From the NCBI GenBank assembly GCA_040397235.1, contig JBBAWH010000003.1:62001-126000 (forward strand): DNA of 64,000 bases, in the 5' to 3' direction. The stretch comes from Limnocylindrus sp040397235. GTDB taxonomy: Bacteria > Chloroflexota > Limnocylindria > Limnocylindrales > Limnocylindraceae. Both the position numbers and the translations under genes were made by a program. The notes below the pieces were generated by a model. It did no database searches, was not told the DNA's origin, and worked only from the letters and a program-made list of their open reading frames with translations. Positions 35,866-44,362 of this stretch are shown here, one piece after another (position 1 is the stretch's first letter; the number at the start of each line of letters is the position of its first letter).

Positions 35866-36611
35866 TTGCCGGTGACCCAATCGATCATGTTCGACATCAG
35901 TGGCGCAAAGCCGTTCCACTGCACGAACGGTTCTGGGCACCAGTGCGGTCCGATGTCCGAGGTCCAGACGAGTGATCGGCCCTTGCCAACCTGTGCGGTT
36001 GCGATGAGTGGATCACCACCGACGGATGCAACGAGTGTTGCGCCAGGCTTCAGCACCACCTTGTTGTAGCCGAGCAGTACTGGCATGCCGGCAGGAACAC
36101 CAGCGAGCACTGGATGGTTCGCATCAACGATCACGGGCTGCGCACCCTCTGGTGCCTCAACGCGATCATCGTGGGTGAGGCAGGTCACTGGAAGCACGCG
36201 CTCGACAGCGCTGCCAGCGAAGCGCGCCTTCGCCTCAAAGCCTTGGAAGCTGAGATAGCCGCCAGCCATGATTAGCGCACCGCCGCTTTCGACCCACTCG
36301 GCGAGGAGCTTCAAGCGATTCGGCGTCGACTTCCCATGCAGCCACGTTTCAATGGGAAGAAGAAACGAGTTGGTGCCGATGTCGGAGAGCACGATCACGT
36401 CGTACTTGCTCAGCTCTGCTGCGGTGTGCGGGAACTTTGCCGGCACATCGTGCGCGTACATCTGCTCAACCTCGTGGCCCTTGGAGCGGAGGGCGCCGTT
36501 GTACCAATCGGCACCGGAGTGGAAGGTGACACTGGTGAAGGAGTCGAACCCCTTGTAGTGCGTCGCCTCAGATACCCACGACTCCCCAACGAGCAGAACG
36601 CGCTTTCCCAT
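35862..36611 (-). CDS. class I glutamine amidotransferase-like protein (DUF1355 type)
   Basis: 249-residue cytosolic protein with a flavodoxin-like/GATase1 fold: KRVLLVGESWVSEATHYKGFDSFTS, DVIVLSDIGTNSFLLP, WVESGGALIMAGGYLSFQGF. Where GATases have the nucleophile elbow GxCxG it reads IMAGGYLS, so the catalytic Cys is absent there and glutaminase activity is doubtful. The C-terminal VGKGRSLVWTSDIGPHW resembles DUF1355 proteins. A GGGGGAG site precedes the ATG. Position directly after three phosphotriesterase-family genes suggests a shared pathway. Confidence 0.7.
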   Translation of the reverse strand: MGKRVLLVGESWVSEATHYKGFDSFTSVTFHSGADWYNGALRSKGHEVEQMYAHDVPAKFPHTAAELSKYDVIVLSDIGTNSFLLPIETWLHGKSTPNRLKLLAEWVESGGALIMAGGYLSFQGFEAKARFAGSAVERVLPVTCLTHDDRVEAPEGAQPVIVDANHPVLAGVPAGMPVLLGYNKVVLKPGATLVASVGGDPLIATAQVGKGRSLVWTSDIGPHWCPEPFVQWNGFAPLMSNMIDWVTGK

Positions 36612-36629
36612 GAGCTCCCCCTTCTGGCG

Positions 36630-37673
36630 CTAACGCGCCTCTTCAAATAGCCGACGCGGATTATCCGTCATCATCGCGATTCCCTGCTTGAGCGACACGC
36701 CGTGACGTGCTAGCCGCGGCAAGAAGAACTCCACGATGTGTCCGTAGCCTGGACCGCCCTTGGCGCGCAGCAGGATCTTCATGAAGATGTCCTGCGACAT
36801 CAGCACGTGATCACTGAAGCCAGCCTTGACGAGACGCGCGATGTTGCGGGCGTCGTCTTCGTCGCTGGTGCAGGCGCCCTGCTGGTCGGCGTAGAAGACC
36901 TGCATGCCGATCATGTCGTACTGCAGGTAAATGCCGCGCTTCAGGAGGCGGGTCTGGTATTCGTAATCGTCGCCGCTCGGGTTGGAGTGGCAGAGCACAA
37001 CGCTCTGCATCGGTACGCCCTGTGCCGCAACGAAGTCGAGCACCTCGTCGCCGAGGCGATACCAGCCCGGCATGTGGATCTGGATCGGCACACCCGTCTC
37101 GCGCTGCGCCAGACAGGCACCGGCGAGCGAGTTGCGCTCGCGATTGGTGAACGGCTGGCCAACGAAGATCTCGCCGATGAAGCCGGCGCGGATGTTGGTT
37201 CCCTGTGCGCCGACGGTGAGGTCACGCACGATGCGATCGGCGATCTCACGCACGCTGCCGTCGAGGTGTTCTGGGCCATGAACGGGGTCGAGGAAGATGC
37301 CGCTCCCCATCACCACGTTCAACCCCGACTCGCGGCTGATGCGTGCCAGCCCCTCGGGGTCGCGACCGTTCCCCTTATCGGCGCAGGCCTCAAGGATCGT
37401 GCGGCCACCCTGGGCGGCGAAGCGCTTCACCTCAACGATGGCCGACTCAATGTCGTCAAGGGCGCAATTGTCTTTGTTCAAGAACGGGTCATGTCGGAGC
37501 TCCCACACGTTGGTGATGGAGACCTTCTCGTCGACGAGCTCCTTGGAGCGAGCTGAATCGTCGTAGGGCGGATGCCACCACGGCGTCACAATGTTGAAGA
37601 GGTGCTCGTGGGTAAGCGTGAGCCCCATCTCTGCGCTCTCGATCTCACCGGTGACGGTTCGAATCTTCACCAT
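36630..37673 (-). CDS. phosphotriesterase-family metallohydrolase 1
   Basis: 347-residue amidohydrolase-fold enzyme of the phosphotriesterase-related (PHP/lactonase) family. LTHEHL gives the N-terminal HxH metal pair; GFIGEIFVG holds the bridging Glu that replaces the carbamylated Lys of true phosphotriesterases; QIHMPGW, VLCHSNPSGDD and MSQDI supply the remaining ligands His, His and Asp. This combination is that of E. coli Php-like enzymes, so organophosphate hydrolysis is unlikely; a lactone or phosphoester substrate is possible. It is the most divergent of three tandem paralogues. The ATG at MVKIRTVTG matches the start of paralogue 2. Confidence 0.84.
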   Translation of the reverse strand: MVKIRTVTGEIESAEMGLTLTHEHLFNIVTPWWHPPYDDSARSKELVDEKVSITNVWELRHDPFLNKDNCALDDIESAIVEVKRFAAQGGRTILEACADKGNGRDPEGLARISRESGLNVVMGSGIFLDPVHGPEHLDGSVREIADRIVRDLTVGAQGTNIRAGFIGEIFVGQPFTNRERNSLAGACLAQRETGVPIQIHMPGWYRLGDEVLDFVAAQGVPMQSVVLCHSNPSGDDYEYQTRLLKRGIYLQYDMIGMQVFYADQQGACTSDEDDARNIARLVKAGFSDHVLMSQDIFMKILLRAKGGPGYGHIVEFFLPRLARHGVSLKQGIAMMTDNPRRLFEEAR

Positions 37674-37678
37674 CGTTG

Positions 37679-38719
37679 CTAGCTCGCCGCTTCGAAGAGT
37701 TGGCGCGGGTTTGCCGTCATCATTGCGATTCCCTGCTCGAGCGGCACGCCGTGCCGGGCGAGTCGCGGCAGGAAGAACTCGACCAGATGGCCGTAGCCTG
37801 GACCGCCGTACGAGCGCAGCAGCGTCTTCAAGCCGATGTCTTGCGACATCAGCACCTTCTCGCTGAATCCATCGCGCACCAGGCGTGCAATGTTGCGCGC
37901 ATCGTCTTCGTCGCTCGTGCATGAGGCCTGCTGATCCGCGTAAAAGACCTGCATGCCGATCATGTCGTACTGCAGATAGGCACCACGCTTGAGCAGGCGC
38001 GTCTGATATTCGTGATCATCGCCGCTTGGGTTGGAGTGGCAGAGCACGATGCTCTCCATCGGCACGCCGTGGGCTGCGCAGAAATCGAGCACCTCATCGC
38101 CGTAGCGGAACCAGGCGGGCATGTGGATCTGCATCGGTAGGTGTGTCTCGCGCTGTGCAATGCACGAACCGGCAAGTGACTTTCGCTCTCGTGCAGTGAA
38201 CTCACTGCCCACGCCAATCTCACCAATGATTCCCGACCTCACCTTGGTGCCAGGCGCACCCTCCGTAATGTCACGAATCAGATCGTCGGCAATGTCGCGT
38301 TCGCTCTTGGCGTCGTTCGCTTCGGACTGTGATCCGTCAAGGTAGTAGCCCGTTCCCATGATGATGTTGAGTCCGGTTCGTTTGCTGATGGTGGCGAGCC
38401 CCTCAGGATTACGACCGTCGTTATAGCCACTCGTCTCGATGATCGTCTTGCCGCCCTGGTCCGCAAACCGCTGCACCTCTTTGATGGCAAGCTCAACGTC
38501 TTGAACAAGGAGGTTGTCCTTATTGATAAACGGGTCGTGCTTGAGCTCCCAGATGTTGCTGATGGAGACCTTCTCGTCGACGAGTTCGCGCGATCGCGCT
38601 GAATCGTCGAATGGCGGGTGCCACCAAGAGGTCACGTCGCCGAGTAGGTGCTCGTGTGTGAGGGTGAGCCCCATGTCGGCGCTCTCAATTTCGCCGGTGA
38701 CGGTTCGGATCTTGACCAC
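37679..38719 (-). CDS. phosphotriesterase-family metallohydrolase 2
   Basis: 346 residues; metal ligands His22 and His24 (THEH), bridging Glu167 (GIIGEIGVG), His199, His228 and Asp294. It differs from paralogue 3 at about 40 of 346 positions by hand alignment, mostly in the first 10 residues and in surface loops, and less closely matches paralogue 1. The GTG start lies 5 nt after the stop of paralogue 3 and the next gene starts 5 nt after its own stop. The substrate is unknown. Its first residues are identical to those of paralogue 1, while the body follows paralogue 3, which suggests past recombination between copies. Confidence 0.84.
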   Translation of the reverse strand: MVKIRTVTGEIESADMGLTLTHEHLLGDVTSWWHPPFDDSARSRELVDEKVSISNIWELKHDPFINKDNLLVQDVELAIKEVQRFADQGGKTIIETSGYNDGRNPEGLATISKRTGLNIIMGTGYYLDGSQSEANDAKSERDIADDLIRDITEGAPGTKVRSGIIGEIGVGSEFTARERKSLAGSCIAQRETHLPMQIHMPAWFRYGDEVLDFCAAHGVPMESIVLCHSNPSGDDHEYQTRLLKRGAYLQYDMIGMQVFYADQQASCTSDEDDARNIARLVRDGFSEKVLMSQDIGLKTLLRSYGGPGYGHLVEFFLPRLARHGVPLEQGIAMMTANPRQLFEAAS

Positions 38720-38724
38720 GACGG

Positions 38725-39765
38725 CTAGCTCGCCGATTCGAAGAGTTGACGCGGGTTCGCCGTCATCATCGCGACTCCCTGCTCCAGTGGCACGCCGTGC
38801 CGGGCGAGTCGTGGCAGGAAGAATTCGACCATGTGCCCGTAGCCTGGGCCGCCGTAGGAGCGCAGCAGCGACTTCAAGAAGATGTCTTGCGACATCAGCA
38901 CCTTCTCGCCGAATCCATCGCGCACCAGGCGGGCAATGTTGCGGGCATCATCTTCGTCGCTGGTGCATGAGGCCTGCTGATCAGCATAAAAAACCTGCAT
39001 GCCGATCATGTCGTACTGCAGATAGGCACCACGCTTCAGCAGACGCGTCTGGTATTCGTGATCGTCACCACTCGGATTGGAGTGGCAGAGCACGATGCTC
39101 TCCATTGGCACGCCGTGGGCTGCGCAGAAATCGAGCACCTCATCGCCGTAGCGGAACCAGGCGGGCATGTGCACCTGCATTGGGATATGCGTCTCGCGCT
39201 GGGCGATGCAGGCACTGGCGAGTGACTTGCGCTCACGCGCGGTGAACTCACTGCCGACGCCAATCTCACCAATGATCCCCGACTTGATCCCTGTGCCGCG
39301 TGCCCCTTCGGTAATGTCGCGAATCAGCTCGTTGGCAATGTCGTGTTCACTCTTGGCGTCGTTCGCTTCTGGCTGCGATCCATCGAGGTAGTAGCCCGTC
39401 CCCATGATGATGTTGAGGCCGGTTCGTTTGCTGATCGTGGCAAGCCCTTCAGGGCTACGGCCGTTGCCGTCGGCGCTCGTCTCGATGATCGTCTTGCCGC
39501 CCTGATCCACAAATCGCTGCACCTCCTTGATGGCCAATTCAATGTCTTGCATGCTGCAGTTGTCTTTATTGATGAACGGGTCGTGCTTGAGCTCCCAGAT
39601 GTTGCTGATGGAAACCTTCTCGTCAACCAGTTCGCGCGATCGCGGCGAATCGTCGAGTGGCGGATGCCACCAGGAGAGGACATCGTTCAAGAGGTGTTCG
39701 TGAGTCAACGTCAGACCCATGTCTGCGGAGCTGATGGGGCCAAGAACGCTCTCTACCTGCTTCAT
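38725..39765 (-). CDS. phosphotriesterase-family metallohydrolase 3
   Basis: 346 residues with the same ligand set: THEH, GIIGEIGVG, QVHMPAW, VLCHSNPSGDD, MSQDI. It is the first of the three in transcription order, 9 nt after the MFS gene, with a TAGTCT 6 nt before the ATG, so it may also have its own leaderless transcript. The N-terminus MKQVESVLGP differs from the other two. Retention of all metal ligands in all three copies argues that each is an active enzyme. Confidence 0.84.
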   Translation of the reverse strand: MKQVESVLGPISSADMGLTLTHEHLLNDVLSWWHPPLDDSPRSRELVDEKVSISNIWELKHDPFINKDNCSMQDIELAIKEVQRFVDQGGKTIIETSADGNGRSPEGLATISKRTGLNIIMGTGYYLDGSQPEANDAKSEHDIANELIRDITEGARGTGIKSGIIGEIGVGSEFTARERKSLASACIAQRETHIPMQVHMPAWFRYGDEVLDFCAAHGVPMESIVLCHSNPSGDDHEYQTRLLKRGAYLQYDMIGMQVFYADQQASCTSDEDDARNIARLVRDGFGEKVLMSQDIFLKSLLRSYGGPGYGHMVEFFLPRLARHGVPLEQGVAMMTANPRQLFESAS

Positions 39766-39777
39766 GTACGCAGACTA
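39766..39777 (-). promoter_or_regulatory. possible leaderless -10 of phosphotriesterase gene 3
   Basis: TAGTCT (39777-39772) overlaps the MFS stop codon and ends 6 nt before the ATG at 39765. The overlap with a stop makes it less certain than the others. Confidence 0.4.
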
Positions 39778-41004
39778 GCGTGCGTTGTGGTCTCCCGCGG
39801 GGAGGCGGCGCACGGCGACGATCCCGAGCGCGAGAAGCAGCACCGACCCAAGAAAGATGGGGGTGAGTGCAAGCGCATCACCCGGCCGTGGTGTGCCGAT
39901 GAGCGCGGCGGCTGAGGAGATCAGTGGCCCAACGACGGCACCGGCGTACAGGGGGAAGAGCGAGAGGCTGAGCGCGGCGGTGCGGCGGTGCTCGGTGACC
40001 GAGTTCGCCAACCAGGTGAAGACCATCGCCTGCAGGAGCGCCGATGCCGCAGCGAGGAGCGTATTCGAGAGGGCAAGGCCGAACGCCGTTGAGACAACGA
40101 TCATTGTGCCAGCGGCAACCGCCGCGGCGGCGAAGCTGAGCGCCATCACTCGCGGGATGCCGATGCGCGGCACCAGGCGTGTAGCGAGGAGCGGCGCAAC
40201 GAGGGCGCCCCCCAGCGCCGAGAGTCCTGTCAGTAGGCCAACGGCGCCCGCCACGCCAGGGGCGGCGAGCGGTTCGGCTATTCCCGTAATCGAGGGGCCG
40301 ATCACCACCTCGGCGATGCGCAGCGGGAAGACGGGGCGGAGCATGCGCTCCCCGGCGATAGCCAGGCCAAGCACCAGATACCCCGCACGAATGCTGCGGT
40401 CGGCGAAGACCTCGCTAAGGCCACGGCGGGCCACCTCGAGCACGCCTCCCGTCGGCGGGTGGTGCGGTCGTACGTCAGGGATTGCCACGATGTTGGCCAC
40501 GATGAGTGCAGCGTTGAGCAGCGCCGCGACCATGATCGGTGCCGCAAGCGAGAGGCCCAGGCCGTCAATCATTGCGCCGGCGAGGAGTGGCCCCAGTGCG
40601 AAGCCCATCGGTGCCGCGGCGCTAAAGAGAGCGATCGACCTGGTGCGTGCGTGCTCTGGCGAAACCTCACGAATCGTCGCCAGCATGACGCCGGTGTTGC
40701 CGAGCCAGAAGCCGAGGGCGAGCGTTGCGGCGATCAACTGCCACGCCTCTTGCGCGAGGGCGAAGGCGATAAGTGCGATCAGCGCAATCAGTCCACTGCG
40801 CACGATGACGAGGCGACGCGATCGCAACTCGGCGATGGCCAACCAGATCGGCACCTGTGGTGCCCCGACGATGAAGATACCAGCAGTCGTTGCGCCAGCG
40901 ACCGATGCAATGGAGGCGAGTGGTACGCCCGCACGCTCTAGAGCAAGCGGAAGGTAGGCATAGATCATGGCGACGCCGAAGATCTCGGCAAACTGCACCA
41001 GCAC
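39775..41004 (-). CDS. major facilitator superfamily transporter
   Basis: About 12 hydrophobic helices over 409 residues, with a GNTGVMLATIREVSPEHARTRSIALFSAAAPMGFALGP segment typical of MFS drug/metabolite exporters. The start is uncertain: the GTG used here falls inside helix 1, and the open frame continues upstream in plausible sequence (IPWQRIVTIY) to a CTG overlapping the upstream photolyase stop, about 47 bases earlier, with no ATG, GTG or TTG there. It sits between the FeS photolyase and the phosphotriesterase genes, so it may carry a substrate or product of the hydrolases; that is inference. Confidence 0.82.
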   Translation of the reverse strand: MLVQFAEIFGVAMIYAYLPLALERAGVPLASIASVAGATTAGIFIVGAPQVPIWLAIAELRSRRLVIVRSGLIALIALIAFALAQEAWQLIAATLALGFWLGNTGVMLATIREVSPEHARTRSIALFSAAAPMGFALGPLLAGAMIDGLGLSLAAPIMVAALLNAALIVANIVAIPDVRPHHPPTGGVLEVARRGLSEVFADRSIRAGYLVLGLAIAGERMLRPVFPLRIAEVVIGPSITGIAEPLAAPGVAGAVGLLTGLSALGGALVAPLLATRLVPRIGIPRVMALSFAAAAVAAGTMIVVSTAFGLALSNTLLAAASALLQAMVFTWLANSVTEHRRTAALSLSLFPLYAGAVVGPLISSAAALIGTPRPGDALALTPIFLGSVLLLALGIVAVRRLPAGDHNAR

Positions 41005-41048
41005 GTAGATGGTGACGATCCGCTGCCACGGGATCGTGCTGGTTCGGA

Positions 41049-42590
41049 TCAGAGATCACCAGCCTTAGCACGGCTACGAACGTCGGCTGCGCGTACCAGG
41101 ATCTCTTTGCGGACAACCGCTGGCCGCGCAGACCAGGAGCGAACCTGTGTTGCCATGCGTGGATTCTTCGCGAACCGTGCCGAGTGACGATCAATGAACT
41201 CCCAGTACATGGTGGTGAACGGACAGGCCGTTTCGCCCACCGATTCGGTTGGGTTGTAGAAACACGATTTGCAGTCGTCGCCCATACGCGAGATGTATGC
41301 GCCGCCACAGATGTACGGCTTGCTCGTGATGCGACCCAGATCCGCAAACTGACTCATGGCCACGACGTTTGGCGTAACGACCCACGGCAGCGCATCGACA
41401 AATGCCTCCAGGAACCAAGAGTCAACCTGCTGCGGTTGCACGCCGAAGAGGAGTGCAAAGTTGCCGAGCACCATGAGGCGCTCGATGTGGTGGACGTGTC
41501 CCGTTCGCTGCAGCGTTTTGACGATGCGCGACATGCAGGCCATCTTCGTCTCTCCCGACCAGTAGAGCTCAGGCAGCTCCTCATGGGCGTTCAGGCCGTT
41601 GTCGGTCTGCCACTCTCGCCAATACTCGCGATATGCGTGGCGCATGAATTCGCGCCAACCGAGGATCTGGCGGATGAACCCTTCGATGCTCGAGAGGGGG
41701 ATCTCTTTCTTCCGATCGGCATACGTTTGTAGTGCACGCTCGCAGACTTCGGCAGGGGTGATCAGGCCGAGGTTGATCGCTGGCGATAAGAGCGAGTGAA
41801 AGAGATGCTCATGCTCTTTCGACATAGCATCTTCGTATGGGCCAAAGTTGGCCAATCGATCGTCACAAAATGCGTTGAGTGCAGCGAGTGCCTCACGCCG
41901 GGTTGTTGGCCAGATCAGTGTGGTTGACTCGCCAAAGAGCGTTGAGGACTCCTTAAGTACTTCATCAATCACCGACTGTACGAGTGGCGTGACTGCTGCA
42001 TACGGCGGTGTCGGCACGTCGGTGCCAGGGGCGAGGCGCTTCCGATTCTCCTTGTCGAGGTTCCATGTGCCGCCAATCGGTTCGCTCTTCCCCGCGCTCT
42101 CCTCCATCAGCCAGCCACGCGCACTGCGCACACGTCGATACCAGTACTCCATGCGGAGCTCTTTTCGACCCGACTTGAACGCCTCCCATTCGGCCACGGT
42201 GGTGAGCCAGAGCTGATTTTCGACGACCTCCACGGGCGTACTGCTCGCAGCGGACCATGCCTGAATCGCCTCGAGGTCCTGAGGCTGCGCAGGGTCCATC
42301 AGGGTGACGCCGGACGGCCGATACCGCTCCTGGGCGGCGGCGAGTGCCTCGCCCAGGGTGGGAGCCTTGATGACCTCGGTTGGAGCCCCCCGCCCCTGAA
42401 GCTCTGCCGCAAACCCTCGTAGCGCCGCGACCTGCAGCACCACGGCCTGCACGTGTCGTGCCTCGTGCCGCACGCCCGTGATCTCTAAGACGAGGATTGG
42501 ATCGGCGAACTTGGCGCTGCCATCAAGATGCGCGCGAAGTGGGCCAACCTGGTCAGTGAGCTGATCTCCTAAAACGACAAGGTGGTTCAC
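41049..42590 (-). CDS. phrB: FeS-type bacterial cryptochrome/(6-4) photolyase
   Basis: 513-residue member of the FeS-BCP family (Agrobacterium PhrB type), FAD proteins that repair (6-4) photoproducts or sense light. The N-terminus MNHLVVLGDQLTDQ is the typical antenna domain start. The C-terminal catalytic part has IEGFIRQILGWREFMR, RTGHVHHIERLMVLGNFALL and four cysteines (YICGG, DDCKSC, ACPF) that bind the 4Fe-4S cluster. The GTG start is 1 nt after the DUF2256 stop. Linkage to a class I photolyase and DUF2256 makes a DNA photorepair unit. Confidence 0.92.
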   Translation of the reverse strand: MNHLVVLGDQLTDQVGPLRAHLDGSAKFADPILVLEITGVRHEARHVQAVVLQVAALRGFAAELQGRGAPTEVIKAPTLGEALAAAQERYRPSGVTLMDPAQPQDLEAIQAWSAASSTPVEVVENQLWLTTVAEWEAFKSGRKELRMEYWYRRVRSARGWLMEESAGKSEPIGGTWNLDKENRKRLAPGTDVPTPPYAAVTPLVQSVIDEVLKESSTLFGESTTLIWPTTRREALAALNAFCDDRLANFGPYEDAMSKEHEHLFHSLLSPAINLGLITPAEVCERALQTYADRKKEIPLSSIEGFIRQILGWREFMRHAYREYWREWQTDNGLNAHEELPELYWSGETKMACMSRIVKTLQRTGHVHHIERLMVLGNFALLFGVQPQQVDSWFLEAFVDALPWVVTPNVVAMSQFADLGRITSKPYICGGAYISRMGDDCKSCFYNPTESVGETACPFTTMYWEFIDRHSARFAKNPRMATQVRSWSARPAVVRKEILVRAADVRSRAKAGDL

Positions 42591-42591
42591 G

Positions 42592-42759
42592 CTATGACCG
42601 TCGGCGGCGACAGGCGTCGCTGCAGTACTTCACCTCGTCCCAGACTCGCTCCCAGCGCTTACGCCACTGGAACGGTCGGCCGCACACCACGCAGATCTTC
42701 TCGGGGCGCTCACTCGGAGGCCGATGTGGCTGCCGTGCCTCACGTCGTGCGCCGCCCAT
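42592..42759 (-). CDS. DUF2256 small zinc-finger protein
   Basis: A 55-residue protein. A basic N-terminus leads into KICVVCGRPFQWRKRWERVW and then KYCSDACRRRR, the whole DUF2256 signature with its two CxxC/CxxxC pairs. DUF2256 genes are often found beside cryptochrome/photolyase genes, but their role is unknown. It fills the gap between the two photolyases with 2 and 1 nt spacers, so it must be co-transcribed with them. The high Arg content suggests nucleic-acid contact; this is inference. Confidence 0.85.
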   Translation of the reverse strand: MGGARREARQPHRPPSERPEKICVVCGRPFQWRKRWERVWDEVKYCSDACRRRRS

Positions 42760-42761
42760 GA

Positions 42762-44243
42762 CTAACGGCCGCTCTCTGGCTTGAGTGCCGCGCTATACGC
42801 CGCAAGCGTTCGTTGACGCGCCTCGGCGTGATCGACAATCGGCCCTGGGTACTGGTCGCCGAGCTTGATGCCCGCTTCGGCAAGCGCCGTCGGATGCGCC
42901 CATGGCGCATGGATCGCGGGCGTTTGCAGGGCGGCAAGCTCTGGCACCCAGCGACGCACATATTCACCATCGGGATCAAAATTTCCCGCCTGTGTCACCG
43001 GATTGAAGATGCGGAAGTACGGCTGCGCATCAGTGCCACTACCCGCGCACCACTGCCAGCCACCATTATTGGCGGCAATATCGCCGTCAACGAGGTGTCG
43101 CAAGAAGTGCGCTTCACCCTCACGCCAGTCAATCAGCAGGTCTTTTGTTAGGAATGATGCGGTGATCATGCGCGCGCGGTTGTGCATGAAGCCGGTTGCT
43201 GCAAGTTGGCGCATCCCTGCATCAACAACGGGGTAGCCGGTCTTGCCGCTCTTCCACGCTTCGAGCAGGCGCTTATCGCTGCTCCACTTGATTGCGTCGT
43301 AGCTTGGACGCCACGCGCTGCTCGCGGCATGCGGCGCGTGCCAGAGCACCTGTGTATAGAAGTCACGCCAGGCGATCTGGCTCACCCAGACTCGCTCACC
43401 TGACCGTTCACCCTCTTGCACTGGCGGTAGTGGAAGCTGTCGCACAACAAGTTCACGCGCGGAGAGGAGCCCAATATGCAGCGCCGCCGAGAGGCGGCTA
43501 GTTCCAGCGTCGTCGGCCAACGCGTTGCGCCGGTCTGCATACTTGTTAATTGATTTGCGCCACGTATCGGCGTATTTGCGCGCAGCGCGTTCACCTGGCA
43601 CAGGGAGTTGATCAATCTGCGCCGTTGGTACCGCATGCGCATCAAGGAGCGCCTGATCAACGGTGGAGGCTGGAGTTGGCGTTGGAAGCGGTGGAAGCTT
43701 TTTTGGTGTCGGCAGCGGTGCGCTGGCGTCAACCTGCTCGAGCCATCGGCGGAAGTACGGCGTATAGACGCCATACGGTGTGCCGCCACCGGTGAGCAGC
43801 TCCTCTGGCTCAACCACCACGAGGCCGCGCTTCGCATGCAGTTTCACGCCGAGTGGTGTGAGCAGATCCGCAACAGCGTGATCGCGCTCTCGCGCGAACG
43901 GAGTGTGGTCGCGCGTCATGAAGAGAGCAATGTCTCCAGTGCCGCCTGCAGCGCGCAGCTCGCTAATCAGCCGTGGGAGTGCAGTAGCGGCTGGCCCCTG
44001 CAACTCAATGAGATCCGAGCCGAGTGCGCGCAGGCTGGTGGCAAGCTCCGTGACGCTCTCGCGTAGGAACCAGGTGCGGTTGGCGCTCGACAGCTTGCCA
44101 GTAATGAGTCCCGGCTCCCAGACGAAGATCGGCAAGAGGGGTGCGCCAAGATCCTTGGCCGCCGCCACTGCCGCAACCAGGGCGGGGTGGTCGGCAAGGC
44201 GAAGGTCTCGGCGGAACCAAAGGATCGCTGGGGGGTGTGGCAT
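42762..44243 (-). CDS. phrA: deoxyribodipyrimidine photolyase, class I (CPD)
   Basis: 493-residue light-dependent repair enzyme for cyclobutane pyrimidine dimers. Motifs: ILWFRRDLRLADHPAL (antenna domain), TSRLSAALHIGLLSARE (FAD contact), WRDFYTQVLW, TGYPVVDAGMRQLAATGFMHNRARM, WREGEAHFLRHLVDGDIAANNGGWQW and AQPYFRIFNPVTQ. The start at MPHPPAILWFRRDLRL is chosen because the preceding 33 codons are outside the family. It is the first gene of the directon; the plus-strand purA promoter is divergent to it. Confidence 0.95.
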   Translation of the reverse strand: MPHPPAILWFRRDLRLADHPALVAAVAAAKDLGAPLLPIFVWEPGLITGKLSSANRTWFLRESVTELATSLRALGSDLIELQGPAATALPRLISELRAAGGTGDIALFMTRDHTPFARERDHAVADLLTPLGVKLHAKRGLVVVEPEELLTGGGTPYGVYTPYFRRWLEQVDASAPLPTPKKLPPLPTPTPASTVDQALLDAHAVPTAQIDQLPVPGERAARKYADTWRKSINKYADRRNALADDAGTSRLSAALHIGLLSARELVVRQLPLPPVQEGERSGERVWVSQIAWRDFYTQVLWHAPHAASSAWRPSYDAIKWSSDKRLLEAWKSGKTGYPVVDAGMRQLAATGFMHNRARMITASFLTKDLLIDWREGEAHFLRHLVDGDIAANNGGWQWCAGSGTDAQPYFRIFNPVTQAGNFDPDGEYVRRWVPELAALQTPAIHAPWAHPTALAEAGIKLGDQYPGPIVDHAEARQRTLAAYSAALKPESGR

Positions 44244-44362
44244 CGTCGGTAGATCATCGCACCTTACCCGCGCCGCGGGGCTCCCTCTCGGGGCGGTGAG
44301 GGGGTACGATCCCCCCGCCGTGCGTTGCCCGGCAGCATCCAAGCAACCGAGAGCGGGGGGCT
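44244..44362. promoter_or_regulatory. divergent promoter region phrA / purA
   Basis: 118 bp. On the plus strand TACGAT (44305-44310) is a -10 candidate for purA, exactly flanked by GGGGG and CCCCC, so the element sits inside an inverted repeat. The purA ATG is preceded by GCGGGGGG as a possible ribosome site. On the minus strand a GATGAT 9 nt before the photolyase ATG is the best, weak, -10 candidate. Confidence 0.45.

Noticed and set aside
36738..37556. 272-codon plus-strand frame over hydrolase gene 1
   Set aside because: No family motif; the minus strand carries all phosphotriesterase metal ligands.
36630..39765. Three near-identical blocks considered as a long DNA repeat or mobile element
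   Set aside because: They are whole paralogous genes with kept active sites and no terminal inverted repeats or transposase.
39785..40957. 390-codon frame antisense to the MFS gene
   Set aside because: Low-complexity Ser/Arg/Ala shadow; the minus strand has twelve coherent hydrophobic helices.
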